Shown here: positions 33,926-42,296 of the stretch, one piece after another
How positions within the stretch are numbered: the first letter of the stretch is position 1
Layout: every line of letters starts with the position of its first letter
Source: Halomonas sp. GFAJ-1
Lineage (GTDB): Bacteria > Pseudomonadota > Gammaproteobacteria > Pseudomonadales > Halomonadaceae
Reading direction: 5' to 3'
Assembly (NCBI GenBank): GCA_002966495.1
Contig: CP016490.1
Coordinates: forward strand, 2,170,001 to 2,234,000
Length of the DNA stretch: 64,000 bases
Notes under the pieces: model-generated
Told to the model about the DNA's origin: nothing
Database searches by the model: none
The model's input: only the letters and a program-made list of their open reading frames with translations
Position numbers and translations under genes: made by a program

Positions 33926-34150
33926 TCACCGCTTGCCCACACGCTCATTTGAATCACCTGCCGCGAGGTCATTCATCCTGGCTAAATGTCTCTCTACCTT
34001 CTGCCAGGTGGCGCGGGTATCTCGCTTCAGTGACTCCTGGCTCTGGGTCAAACGTTGCTCATGAGTATCGGCTAGCCGCTGATCAAAAGTTCGCAGCGCC
34101 TTAGCCCTAGCACGTAAGAGCCTTTTCAGCCCTTGGCCGTGTGTCGCCAT
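33926..34150 (-). CDS. Small basic helical protein at the head of the adaptation operon
   Basis: 74 residues, rich in Arg, Lys and Gln (GLKRLLRARAKALRTFDQRL, then a predicted amphipathic helix). It matches no family I know. ATG 34150 has AGGAGA 6 nt upstream and the stop is 3 nt from the first cas2, so it belongs to the cas2-cas1-cas2 transcript. The charge and helix content would suit a DNA-binding or complex-bridging accessory factor for spacer acquisition, which is inference only. Confidence 0.65.
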   Translation of the reverse strand: MATHGQGLKRLLRARAKALRTFDQRLADTHEQRLTQSQESLKRDTRATWQKVERHLARMNDLAAGDSNERVGKR

Positions 34151-34234
34151 TGGGTGTCTCCTGGTTGAGCAAGTTACTGTCAGTGTGCTGAATCGCAAAA
34201 CAACAAAGGAGAAAGGAAAATTTGTGGATGGCCT

Positions 34235-34280
34235 GCTAAAAATTTTTGCTAGTGGACGCCTAAAGCGAGCAGGCTAGAAT
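34235..34280 (+). promoter_or_regulatory. Shared palindromic box 5 with -10 element
   Basis: GCTAAAAATTTTTGC (34235-34249), 25 nt, then TAGAAT (34275-34280), about 50 nt before the NE0113-family gene. It lies in the intergenic region divergent from the adaptation operon, so one factor could affect both. Sequence after the box (TAGTGGACGCC) resembles that after box 2 (TAGGTGCC). Confidence 0.58.
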
Positions 34281-34330
34281 GGCTCTGCTTAAGCAAACTA
34301 AAAATTGGCCCTATCTGACATGGAGATGTT

Positions 34331-35566
34331 ATGTCCCTCACCCTTCTTGCTGTTACCGGCATGACCCCGCAGGTGATTACTGAAACGCTGTATGGTCTGC
34401 ATCGTCAACGCAGCCCCTGGCCGTCTCGTATTCACATCATTACTACTGAGGTAGGTAAAGGAGTGCTGGAGCAGAGTTTGTTGGCGGACCGAAAACTAGC
34501 GTCGCTATGTGAAGAGCTAGAAAGGCCAGACTTTTCTCGTGAACAAGTGCGGATTGATGTCGTGCCGGATGCCGAGGGCAACCCCGTGGATGATGCCAGA
34601 ACACTCGCGGATCATGAGGCATTGGCCGATTTTATTATGCAGACCGTACGTGAATTGACAGCAGACGAACGTATTGACCTGCATGCCTCCATTGCTGGAG
34701 GGCGCAAGACGATGACCTTTTATCTAGGCTATGCGATGAGCCTGTTCGGGCGCCCAGGTGACCGCATGTCACATGTGCTAGTGAGCGAGGGTTATGAGAG
34801 CCATCCCGAGTTCTTTTTTCCGACCGCTACTACACAATGGATCACTGATCGTCACGGTAACCAATGGGATGCGGCAAAAGCGGATGTCAGCCTGGCGGAT
34901 ATTCCGTTTATCCGTCAGCGCGATCAGTTGCCGAACCTTTTGCAGCAACAGGGTGATTCTAATGGTAAGCGGATGCGTTTTCGCCAGCTGGTGGAGCTGA
35001 TCAACCTGGGTGCGCAGTCGCATCGCCTTGGTATCCGGCTAAATGCGTCGGAGCAGCAGCTGGAGATACTGGCAGAGGGTGAGTGTGTATACCGCCTGGC
35101 TTTTGCTGGCTTGTTTGACTGGTGTTGGTATGAGGTAGTGGCACGGGCAACCCGGGAAAACGATGGTTCTCTGCGGCGTCATACTGATGACGGTAGCGAG
35201 AACACGGCATATTTTGGTCATGCGGTGATGGCGCGTCTGGCGGTTCATCTGGGCTTGCCCTATGACGCCGAGCGGGACTTGCGGCCTCAGGTGGAAGAGT
35301 GGCTTGATCAACACGTAGCTACTTTGGAGGCGGCTCGTATCCGGTCGGTGGATTTTGAATCCAGCATGTTGCGCGGGCTGGATGTTAGCCAGGCAACCAA
35401 CCGTATCAAACGTCGTTTGACTGCAGAGCTCCCGGCAGGCATCGCTACACGCCTAGCCCCTGGGCTGTATTTTGATGGTGCGGGCATTAAGCACACCCGT
35501 ACGCGCCGGGGAGGGGGGTATGGGCTGAACCTTGACCCGGAGCAGATCCTGCTGAGTGAGGAGTAG
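34331..35566 (+). CDS. CRISPR-associated CARF protein, NE0113 family (Csm6/ring-nuclease type)
   Basis: 411 residues. The N-terminal 210 match the NE0113 (TIGR02584) CARF type: LLAVTGMTPQVITETLYGL, HIITTEVGKGVLE and DLHASIAGGRKTMTFYLGYA. The family is annotated in databases as Csm6-type ring nuclease. The C-terminal 200 residues are helical, and I find no convincing HEPN R-x4-6-H, so RNase activity is doubtful. It may instead cleave or buffer the cyclic oligoadenylate signal. The start has GGAGATG upstream. It has its own boxed promoter and lies at the right end of the CRISPR locus. Confidence 0.82.
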   Translation: MSLTLLAVTGMTPQVITETLYGLHRQRSPWPSRIHIITTEVGKGVLEQSLLADRKLASLCEELERPDFSREQVRIDVVPDAEGNPVDDARTLADHEALADFIMQTVRELTADERIDLHASIAGGRKTMTFYLGYAMSLFGRPGDRMSHVLVSEGYESHPEFFFPTATTQWITDRHGNQWDAAKADVSLADIPFIRQRDQLPNLLQQQGDSNGKRMRFRQLVELINLGAQSHRLGIRLNASEQQLEILAEGECVYRLAFAGLFDWCWYEVVARATRENDGSLRRHTDDGSENTAYFGHAVMARLAVHLGLPYDAERDLRPQVEEWLDQHVATLEAARIRSVDFESSMLRGLDVSQATNRIKRRLTAELPAGIATRLAPGLYFDGAGIKHTRTRRGGGYGLNLDPEQILLSEE

Positions 35567-35574
35567 CCGCAGGC

Positions 35575-35591
35575 GGCTCAACGGCTGAGCC
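35575..35591 (+). terminator. Short hairpin after the NE0113-family gene
   Basis: GGCTCA and TGAGCC form a 6-bp stem with a 5-nt loop 8 nt after the stop codon. There is no T-run, so termination is only suggested by position. Confidence 0.3.
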
Positions 35592-36036
35592 AGCATTTCC
35601 CGTATACAGGCAGTACGCTTTTTTGCATGGATATTGATAAGGAAAGGATGCGCATTAATGGAGAGCTCGCGGGAAAGGCAATCGACGAAGGATTGGATGA
35701 GGGCGTATCTGGCCAGGCGAGGGTGAACCGCGCCGGCTTGACCAGTGCGGTTGGAAGATTGGCTTTGGGTGTCGCCTTAAACGTCCCTCCCTGCTGCATG
35801 GCGTAGTCAAGGATTAACGACAAGTAGCGCATGAGTGGGCTGGTGGATAAGTCGTCGGGTGGGTGGATGTTAACTCCAGAGACCTCATTAAACGGTGCAT
35901 ATAGCCAGTTGTACCTTTGCTCGGGCGTGCGTCCACAAAACGCTTCCACGGCGGACAACCACTGACGCGTGAAATAAGCCCCCCAAAAACGCAGCGCAAA
36001 TAAAAATTTTCCAGACACAGACAGACACAGCAGCAA
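35578..36036 (-). pseudogene. Possible decayed gene fragment
   Basis: The minus strand has coding-like sequence in two frames. The part from about 35990 to 35740 reads RFWGAYFTRQWLSAVEAFCG ... LILDYAMQQGGTFKATPKAN followed by LPTALVK. The LDY...G.K.T..NLP..LVK pattern recalls proteins of the pRiA4b ORF-3 / SEC-C type. Near 35720 the likely frame shifts and continues as RYALIQSFVDCLSRELSIN. No start with a ribosome site is visible. A remnant near the island edge is the most likely reading; the rest of this 610-base gap (to 36177) holds the tandem repeat described separately. Confidence 0.3.
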
Positions 36037-36097
36037 AAGCCAATCTGAGATTACAGTCAGCGGCTAAGGCCATCATAAGTAACCTAATGCTTGCAAA

Positions 36098-36121
36098 ACT
36101 AGGGGAACCACTAGGGGAACC
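36098..36121 (+). repeat. Tandem 12-bp direct repeat beside the tRNA gene
   Basis: ACTAGGGGAACC occurs twice without a gap, 55 bp from the tRNA 3' end and on the island side. Short direct repeats in this position are typical of integrase arm-type binding sites, but no integrase gene is in the window. Confidence 0.6.
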
Positions 36122-36175
36122 GAAGCAAAAAGCGCAGATGCTTCAAAGGAAGGGAAAGTATAACTCACTGATTTA

Positions 36176-36197
36176 CATGGCGTCCCTGGCAGGAGTC
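36176..36197 (+). repeat. tRNA-Arg 3'-end repeat, putative attR
   Basis: Right copy of the 22-bp sequence at 7612-7633, here within the intact tRNA gene (CCA end and acceptor/T-arm part). The two copies enclose about 28.6 kb. Confidence 0.65.
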
Positions 36198-36254
36198 GAA
36201 CCTGCGACCTGCCGCTTAGGAGGCGGCTGCTCTATCCTACTGAGCTACAGGGAC
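36178..36254 (-). tRNA. tRNA-Arg (anticodon CCT)
   Basis: 77-nt gene with encoded CCA. The acceptor stem pairs GTCCCTG with CAGGGAC, D-arm GCTCAGTAGGATAGAGC, anticodon stem GCCGC/GCGGC with loop CTCCTAA (anticodon CCT, reads AGG), and T-loop GGTTCGACTCC. Its 3' end faces left, toward the putative island, as expected for a tRNA integration site that is restored by the incoming element. Confidence 0.96.
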
Positions 36255-36326
36255 TTATGGCGCGCGTAGTATAGCGCGTCACAGCGCCACGGCCAACCGC
36301 ATCGGTTTATGGGAGTTGGGTGGGGT

Positions 36327-37658
36327 CTAGCTGCCACTCTCCAGCCCGACCCTCTGCTGTAAAAACTGGGTATAGTAAAGGGGCATCACAATATTGGTTT
36401 GCGCTAGGGCTGAGGAACCCTGTGTGCCCGTTAGCTTAAATGTTTTGTTTGGTGAGCATTTTTCGATGTAGGACGCCAGTGATTTGGCTCGTGTGCGTTT
36501 CCCGCTTTTGACTTCGACTGGGACAATGCCCCCTTCATCCGTTGCTAAAATAAATTCAATTTCGGCGCGTGCGTCATTCCACGAATAGCTTGGATCGACG
36601 CCAATGGCCGTGAGCTCTTGCTGCACAAAATTTTCTGCCACATACCCTTTGTACTCATAGTTTTGTTGTTTGAGCTCTTTGTAACTGCTACCCAACATGT
36701 GGTTGAGCAGCCCAACATCAAACATAAATAGTTTCACCATATTCGCTTTTTTATAGGCCGCCAGAGGTGATCTTGGTTTACCTTCAGTGGGGTAGTTCGC
36801 CAAGGCCAGTCGGCAGCATGTTAACCAATGGATGGCGGTCTCAAAATCGCTATAACGTGATTTACGCTCATGCACATGTTTAAACTTAAAACGTTTAACG
36901 GACGCATCGGCAACCAGAGACAGCTGTGACGGAATGCTGTTGAATACTGATTCAATCAGCGTTGCATCAACTTTGCCCGCATATTTGCCAAAATCGCGAC
37001 GATAGCCTTCGACTAAATCAGCATGAATTTTAGACACCTTTTCAACGCGTTCTAAAATGCTCGAGTCTTTATATTGATACCAAGTAGCTACTGCTTCCGG
37101 CATACCACCGGTAAAAAAGTAATCTGTCAGTTTATCCATCAATTTAGTGTGGACTGCCGGTGTGTTTGCTTGGCTATCAAAGGCTTTGATCAGCGCCTGT
37201 TCCTGTGATGCATAAATAAATTCTTGGAAGGTTAGCGGGCGTAGGTTGTATTGTTCTACCTTGCCAACAGGAAAGGTATTGAGCAAACCAATGTTTGAGC
37301 CACTGGCGGCGATAAAATAAGACGGCGCTTTTTCGGCAAAATACTTTAGTGCCGTAACGGCGCGTTCACACTCACCAATCTCATCTAAGATCAGTAGGTC
37401 AGTTTCTGGGTTAAATGTCTGGTTGGTCAGTAGCTCAATGTTCATCATCAGGTCGTCAGGTGACAGTGAACCATCGAACGCTTCTTTGTAAGCAGGACTT
37501 TCCAGGAAGTCGATACGGAGGATGTTGGTAAAGGTGTTGCCAAATAACTCCTGCAGCAAGAAAGTTTTACCCGTTTGCCTCGCGCCATCAATCAGTAATG
37601 GCTTACGCGTAGGTTGTTTTTTCCATGCTATTAAGGCGTTGAGTAAAGTACGCTGCAT
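36327..37658 (-). CDS. AAA+ ATPase with DUF4143 domain
   Basis: 443 residues. The N-terminal P-loop ATPase has Walker A GARQTGKTFLL and Walker B LLILDEIGE, followed by a sensor-like YFIAASGSNIG. The C-terminal DUF4143 part contains an ADNA-like EIEFILATDEGGIVPVEVKSG, which looks like a PD-(D/E)XK remnant. Such proteins are common, often multi-copy and found on mobile DNA; their function is not established. It stands alone, with a strong inverted repeat upstream that is probably its operator. It lies just outside the tRNA boundary. Confidence 0.88.
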   Translation of the reverse strand: MQRTLLNALIAWKKQPTRKPLLIDGARQTGKTFLLQELFGNTFTNILRIDFLESPAYKEAFDGSLSPDDLMMNIELLTNQTFNPETDLLILDEIGECERAVTALKYFAEKAPSYFIAASGSNIGLLNTFPVGKVEQYNLRPLTFQEFIYASQEQALIKAFDSQANTPAVHTKLMDKLTDYFFTGGMPEAVATWYQYKDSSILERVEKVSKIHADLVEGYRRDFGKYAGKVDATLIESVFNSIPSQLSLVADASVKRFKFKHVHERKSRYSDFETAIHWLTCCRLALANYPTEGKPRSPLAAYKKANMVKLFMFDVGLLNHMLGSSYKELKQQNYEYKGYVAENFVQQELTAIGVDPSYSWNDARAEIEFILATDEGGIVPVEVKSGKRTRAKSLASYIEKCSPNKTFKLTGTQGSSALAQTNIVMPLYYTQFLQQRVGLESGS

Positions 37659-37707
37659 AGTATCGTCCTGCTCATAAATGGCTTACTGGTATACAGTATA
37701 GCTCAAT

Positions 37708-37767
37708 AAACACTTTCATGCGCATAAAAGTGTAAAATATAGCATTTTTATGCGCATGAAAGTGTTT
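37708..37767. promoter_or_regulatory. 22-bp perfect inverted repeat upstream of the DUF4143 gene
   Basis: Arms at 37708-37729 and 37746-37767 are exact reverse complements (core CATGCGCATAAAA), 16 nt apart, and each arm contains the palindrome ATGCGCAT. The spacer is AT-rich and could contain the -10 element of the minus-strand gene that starts at 37658. It is likely an operator for a dimeric or tetrameric repressor, or a hairpin. The rest of the 344-base gap (37659-38002) shows nothing I can name. Confidence 0.65.
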
Positions 37768-38002
37768 GATTTTGCGCTCTGTTTGGACTAAACGGAAGCG
37801 CCTTTAGCTGCAGGTCTTCTTGCGGATCCTCCACAGCGGGGACAGTGTGGTAGTTTACTCAAGTTAACCAATAATTCCTTAGGACACGGCACACGAAGTC
37901 TTCATCCTATGAGACATTCCCAAACATGCTTACAAATCTGCATAGATCAATCGACTCTCCTTGCTTGGTCAAGCGAGTATCAGTCAATCCAGGTCATCAA
38001 AA

Positions 38003-39154
38003 CTACTCATAGCCTGTCATTTCAAGGTAGCCAACGCCGATCTCTTCTTGGGTCGGTGTACTGCGTACGATTACGTCGCCTTCCCAGTAGGGAACGCTGG
38101 TGGGCATCCAGCGGTTGGGGTGGCGCGCTTCAATGGTCATATCAATCTCAGCGTTGGGGAGTGTTAGTTGCCAACGGGTGGGAATATCTCGCTCAGCCAC
38201 GCGTGCGGTGGAAAGAGGCGTGAGTGTCAGGATATCGGTGCCTATTTGCTGGGTATTGCCTTCGGCATCAAATAAGTGAGCGAACAGGTAGTCGCCACCG
38301 TTTTCACCTCCGCCTCTTAGTCGGTAGGCCATTAGCTTGCGGCCGTCGTTTAAATGCAGCGAAAACCAGTCCCAACCGGTTTGTTCGGGGGTCAGCAGTT
38401 GGCTGCTCCACTCCCGATCCAGCCAGCCGTTGCCCTGAACCTCATGGGTTTCTCCGTTCAACGTTACGCTGCCTTTAACGGTTAGAAAGGGCTGGCTGTA
38501 GTAGTGAGAGCCTTGGCCTTCCACGGTCTTGGCGTTAAACCCGTTTTCGCCGTGCCATACTAGAGGGCCTTCTGCCTGTAGGGTAAGTTCATAGCCAAAA
38601 CGTTCTTCGCCTTCACCGCTGTAGGCGTTTAGGGTGAAGCGTTCAAAGTTATCATCTGAAGGGCTTTGCAGCGTCCAGTCGTCAATCCACGCTTGAAAAG
38701 GAAGAGCGATTACGCCGGCTTGCCCTTGGGGTTGGGCGCTATGGCTGCGTGCAAAGCGTTCCGCGGCGAGATGGGTGTCTTGTTGTGAGATGCCCATATG
38801 CGCCATCCATACTTGGTCGCTGGCCCAAGGGGATGGGGAGGGCCGCTCCTGTGGCGGCATTAACGCCTGGCGAAAGAGCGTCCATTGCAGCCCTAGAGGT
38901 TCACCTGACTCATCTTCAAGGTTAGCGGTTAGGTACCACCACTCAATACGATAATCAGGGTGGGGGCCGTGATCGTCAGGAAACATCAGCGGCGTAGAAG
39001 CGTCAGCGTGGGCAAACCCTTCTGCCTGTGCGCCAAGCCCAGCAAAGCCCTCCTGAGCAGGCGGCGAGCTTTCAGTGCCGCCTTCGCTACAGCCGCTGAG
39101 ACTCATTAACGCCAGGGCGCTAAACACTATTGTGCTTAACCAGTGTCTGTTCAT
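38003..39154 (-). CDS. Lipoprotein with lipocalin-like (CrtC/AttH-type) domain
   Basis: 383 residues. A lipoprotein signal with lipobox LSGC (cysteine about 22) sends it to the membrane. The mature part belongs to the CrtC/AttH lipocalin-like family: PHPDYRIEWWYLTANL, WTLFRQAL, then NGWLDREWSSQLL and GWDWFSLHLNDGRKLMAYRL. In AttEFGH-type operons this protein partners an ABC ATPase and an FtsX-like permease; its cargo is not known. It starts at 39154, overlapping the permease stop (ATGA). Confidence 0.88.
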   Translation of the reverse strand: MNRHWLSTIVFSALALMSLSGCSEGGTESSPPAQEGFAGLGAQAEGFAHADASTPLMFPDDHGPHPDYRIEWWYLTANLEDESGEPLGLQWTLFRQALMPPQERPSPSPWASDQVWMAHMGISQQDTHLAAERFARSHSAQPQGQAGVIALPFQAWIDDWTLQSPSDDNFERFTLNAYSGEGEERFGYELTLQAEGPLVWHGENGFNAKTVEGQGSHYYSQPFLTVKGSVTLNGETHEVQGNGWLDREWSSQLLTPEQTGWDWFSLHLNDGRKLMAYRLRGGGENGGDYLFAHLFDAEGNTQQIGTDILTLTPLSTARVAERDIPTRWQLTLPNAEIDMTIEARHPNRWMPTSVPYWEGDVIVRSTPTQEEIGVGYLEMTGYE

Positions 39155-41634
39155 GTGTTGCCCTCATTGAGTAGGGCGCGGGGCGACGTGCGCCAGAGCT
39201 GTACGCAGGGCAGGGCAGCGGCAAGTAGAGCAACGCCAATTGCCGTTAGTAGCATTGTGACGATATCCAGCGGGAATAGCTGCAGTGGGAGCCGCCACCC
39301 GAAGGCGGAGACGTTGATCACCGCCACTAACAACCAGGTAATGGCGATACCAAGCGGTAAGGCGATAAGGCCCGTTAATAGCGCAAGCCCGCCCAGCTGA
39401 AGTAACGGTAGTTTCACCAGCGTGGCGCGAGGAACGCCCAGCGCCCAGAGGGCTGCCAGCTGGCGCTGTCGTTGATGCGCCTGGGCCAGCAGCGTCGCGA
39501 GTAGCGCCAGAGCAGCCACGCCGAGCGTTAACCCATTAAGGGCGCGGGTAATGCTAAAAGTGCGCTCAAAAATTTGGGTGGCGATCCGCTTAACTTCTTG
39601 CTGGTTCACTAGTGCTTCGGCGGAGAGGTTGAATTCATTCATCAGGGTCTGGCGAAACTGATCTTCATCGGCATTCTCGTTTAGGGCAACACCGATTGAA
39701 GCTAGCTCCCCGTCAAAGCGCTGCGTTAACGCTTCTACCGTTAGCAGTATCTGCTGTTGGGGGTTGCCGTAGTCAGGGTAAATAGCGGCTATCTTAAAAT
39801 TGTCAGCGCCTTGTCGGGTATTGAGTGTCACTGTATCGCCCGGTGCCAGGGCGCGCGCTATCGCCATCTGTTCGTTGATAAAGACGCTGTCGCTACCTAG
39901 CGCTTGCCAAGCGGACGCGGCATCGTCGTGAGTGTCCAGTAGTGGCCAGTTTGCGGTTAATAACGGCGAGGAGCTAACGCCAAACAGCGTAACCGTGCCT
40001 TGGGAGGTTAATTCAGTATTGGTGGGTGAAGGTGTGGCCAGTAGGTCTGTACTTCCTCTTGCGGTGGGTAACGTTGCCATTACGCTCTCTTGCGTTAGCA
40101 GCCACTCGTTCAGTGGGGCTAATGTCGACGGCACGGCATTGATATAGAGTGGCGCGCTTAGGCGTTGGTCTAGCCACTCTAAAAACGTCAGCCGGAAACC
40201 GCCTACCATGCTACTCACCCCCAGGTTAGTTGCCAGTGCAATCAACAGCGCCACCATGGCAAGCGATAAACGAGGCAGCTGTAGCTGCATATCGGCCACG
40301 GCCCACTGCATTAACGCAAAGCGGCGCAATACTTTTTGCAGGGTGTGAAGCACACCATAGAGTAGCGGCGGTAAACACAGGGCGCAGGTCAGCAGTAGCG
40401 CCGCCACTAGGCTAAAGCTCGCCACCAGACCGCTGCCAGCGGGAAGCCTACTCAGCCAGAATGCCAGGCCAAGGGTGAGCAGAGCCGCTAAGCCGCCTGC
40501 TTTTAGCATACGCGTGAGCTGGCGCTGATAGCCGCTGCGCCACGCGAAGGCGTGACCGAGTGCCAGTACATTTAATCGTGCCGCGCGCCACAGCGTTCCG
40601 CTGCCGGCGAGCAGTAGACCGCCCAGGGTAATCGCGACGCTGCCGAGCCAGTAGTGCCAGGGGAGCGATAACGACTGTTGAACATCTGCTCGGTAGAGCG
40701 AGGAAATAGTGCTCGCAACGTCTGGTAGAAGCTTTCCGGCGAGCCAAAGTCCGCTGGTTAGGCCAAGAGAAGCGCCGAGTATCCCAAAAACGAGCAGCTC
40801 CATGAGGATGGCGAGCGTTAAGGTGGTGGCTGGCACGCCCAGTGCGCGTAGCGTGCGCAGCGTGGCTAAGCGCTGTTCCATGGCCAACCCTAAAGCGGCT
40901 TGAACAATAAATAGCCCAACCACCAGCGAGAGTAGCGCTAAGGCCGTTAAATTAAGATGGAAACTATCGGTAAGCTGCTCTGGTGACGCCAGATTGGCTG
41001 CACGGGTTATCCGGTAGCCATCCGGCGGCTGGTCAAGCGCTCCTGTAGCGGATGCCAGGCTAAGCGTTGCCTGCTCACCAAACAGGTTGGAAGCCGCCGC
41101 AATATCCATGATGAGCGTGTCAGGCGGTAAGTCGTTACGCAGTGTAAGGGGCGGTAGCGCCTGCCCGGCAACAGTAGGCGTTGCGCCTGTGGCCTCCTCG
41201 CGGCGAAGCCCTAAGGATGGCAAGGTGTCTGGCGCTAGCTGTGTTTGCCAAGGTGGGGTGATGAAATCGTTGAGAGACCCATCACCTCCAGCACCTGAGG
41301 AGGGCAGTGTGAAAGGGTCAATGCCCAGTACGGAAAAGCGGGTGCCATTATGCGTGAAGGTGGCCTCTAGCAGCGGCGAAACGGGGAGGCCTGCACGACG
41401 AAGCGTTAAATAGTCGTCAATAGTTAGCGGGTTACCATTACGTCGGTCAAGCTGGTCGGTGTCAGCGCTGAAGAGCGCATTGGCTCGGGCATAGCTCTCT
41501 TTTGCTGTGGTGTTAATCGCTTGAACACTGCTCCATAGGGCGCTGGCCACCCACAGCCCCACCAGCAGCATTACAAGCTGTGCCGGGTGGCGCTTGTAGT
41601 GGCTCAGTAGCGTAATAAGCACGCGCCCTATCAT
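39151..41634 (-). CDS. FtsX-like ABC transporter permease
   Basis: 827 residues from ATG 41634 (MIGRVLITLLSHYKRHPAQL). This start overlaps the ATPase stop by 4 nt; an upstream in-frame start at 41730 would overlap the ATPase by 100 nt and adds an atypical sequence. Membrane helix near 20-40, a large extracytoplasmic region, a FtsX core around 240-330, further helices and a second FtsX core at the C-terminus: the layout of MacB/YbbP-type permeases with eight to ten helices. It should work with the ATPase before it and the lipocalin protein after it, possibly moving lipids or lipoproteins. Confidence 0.9.
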   Translation of the reverse strand: MIGRVLITLLSHYKRHPAQLVMLLVGLWVASALWSSVQAINTTAKESYARANALFSADTDQLDRRNGNPLTIDDYLTLRRAGLPVSPLLEATFTHNGTRFSVLGIDPFTLPSSGAGGDGSLNDFITPPWQTQLAPDTLPSLGLRREEATGATPTVAGQALPPLTLRNDLPPDTLIMDIAAASNLFGEQATLSLASATGALDQPPDGYRITRAANLASPEQLTDSFHLNLTALALLSLVVGLFIVQAALGLAMEQRLATLRTLRALGVPATTLTLAILMELLVFGILGASLGLTSGLWLAGKLLPDVASTISSLYRADVQQSLSLPWHYWLGSVAITLGGLLLAGSGTLWRAARLNVLALGHAFAWRSGYQRQLTRMLKAGGLAALLTLGLAFWLSRLPAGSGLVASFSLVAALLLTCALCLPPLLYGVLHTLQKVLRRFALMQWAVADMQLQLPRLSLAMVALLIALATNLGVSSMVGGFRLTFLEWLDQRLSAPLYINAVPSTLAPLNEWLLTQESVMATLPTARGSTDLLATPSPTNTELTSQGTVTLFGVSSSPLLTANWPLLDTHDDAASAWQALGSDSVFINEQMAIARALAPGDTVTLNTRQGADNFKIAAIYPDYGNPQQQILLTVEALTQRFDGELASIGVALNENADEDQFRQTLMNEFNLSAEALVNQQEVKRIATQIFERTFSITRALNGLTLGVAALALLATLLAQAHQRQRQLAALWALGVPRATLVKLPLLQLGGLALLTGLIALPLGIAITWLLVAVINVSAFGWRLPLQLFPLDIVTMLLTAIGVALLAAALPCVQLWRTSPRALLNEGNT

Positions 41635-42296
41635 GCGCTCATTTCCTGCAGTTGGCCTAGGTGAAGCCGATAGGTGCGGTCGAGTGGGGCGGCGACGCGC
41701 GCGCTGTGGGTCACCATCAGTAGGGCGCACTGCGTCTCTTTAACGAGTGCTAATAGCAGGTTGAGTACAATATCTGCCGTTTGCTCGTCCAGGTTGCCCG
41801 TAGGTTCGTCGGCTAATAGCAACGCTGGGCGAACGGCTAATGCGCGGCCAATGGCAAGGCGTTGCTGTTGGCCGCCGGAGAGTTGCTCTGGGTAGTTCGA
41901 TTCTCGTCCGCCAAGCCCTAATCGTTCCAGCAGGTGGCGGCTCCATTCGGGGTTTTCTCGGCCCGCAAGACGTGCTTGCAACCGAAGATTATCGGCAACG
42001 TTTAAGCTGGGCACCAGATGGAATTGTTGAAAGATAAGCCCCAGTTGTTGGCGGCGCAGTGCAGAGCGTGCGGTCTCATTCAGGCCAGAAAGCGTCTGCC
42101 CATTGATAGTGACACTACCGTGGTCCGGCGTATCTAGCCCCGCGGCAAGGTGAAGTAGGGTCGATTTACCGCTGCCTGATTCGCCCATAAGCGCCACACT
42201 GCTTCCTTGCGGGAGGGTTAGGTCAACGTGGTTGAGCACATGAATATCGCCCTGCGGCGTGCTGAACGTTTTGCTGATGTGTTGCAGGGCTAACAT
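41631..42296 (-). CDS. ABC transporter ATP-binding protein (LolD/MacB type)
   Basis: 221 residues. Walker A GESGSGKST, Q-loop FQQFHLVPSLNVADNL, signature LSGGQQQRLAIGRAL, Walker B ALLLADEPTGNLDE and switch histidine in VTHS are all present. The sequence type is that of LolD/FtsE ATPases that partner FtsX-like permeases. First gene of the three-gene unit, each overlapping the next by 4 nt. Confidence 0.94.
   Translation of the reverse strand: MLALQHISKTFSTPQGDIHVLNHVDLTLPQGSSVALMGESGSGKSTLLHLAAGLDTPDHGSVTINGQTLSGLNETARSALRRQQLGLIFQQFHLVPSLNVADNLRLQARLAGRENPEWSRHLLERLGLGGRESNYPEQLSGGQQQRLAIGRALAVRPALLLADEPTGNLDEQTADIVLNLLLALVKETQCALLMVTHSARVAAPLDRTYRLHLGQLQEMSA

Noticed and set aside
34331..35566. 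HEPN ribonuclease motif in the NE0113-family protein
   Set aside because: No arginine and histidine at the right spacing with the usual context; the sequence near RRHTDDGS does not fit.
35567..36177. Possible integrase gene next to the tRNA
   Set aside because: I looked for tyrosine-recombinase motifs (R..H-x-x-R..Y) on both strands in this gap and found none; only a decayed fragment and the tandem repeat.
41635..41730. Upstream start of the FtsX-like permease at 41730
   Set aside because: It would overlap the ATPase by 100 nt and add a non-conserved sequence; ATG 41634 fits the 4-nt coupling seen in the rest of the unit.
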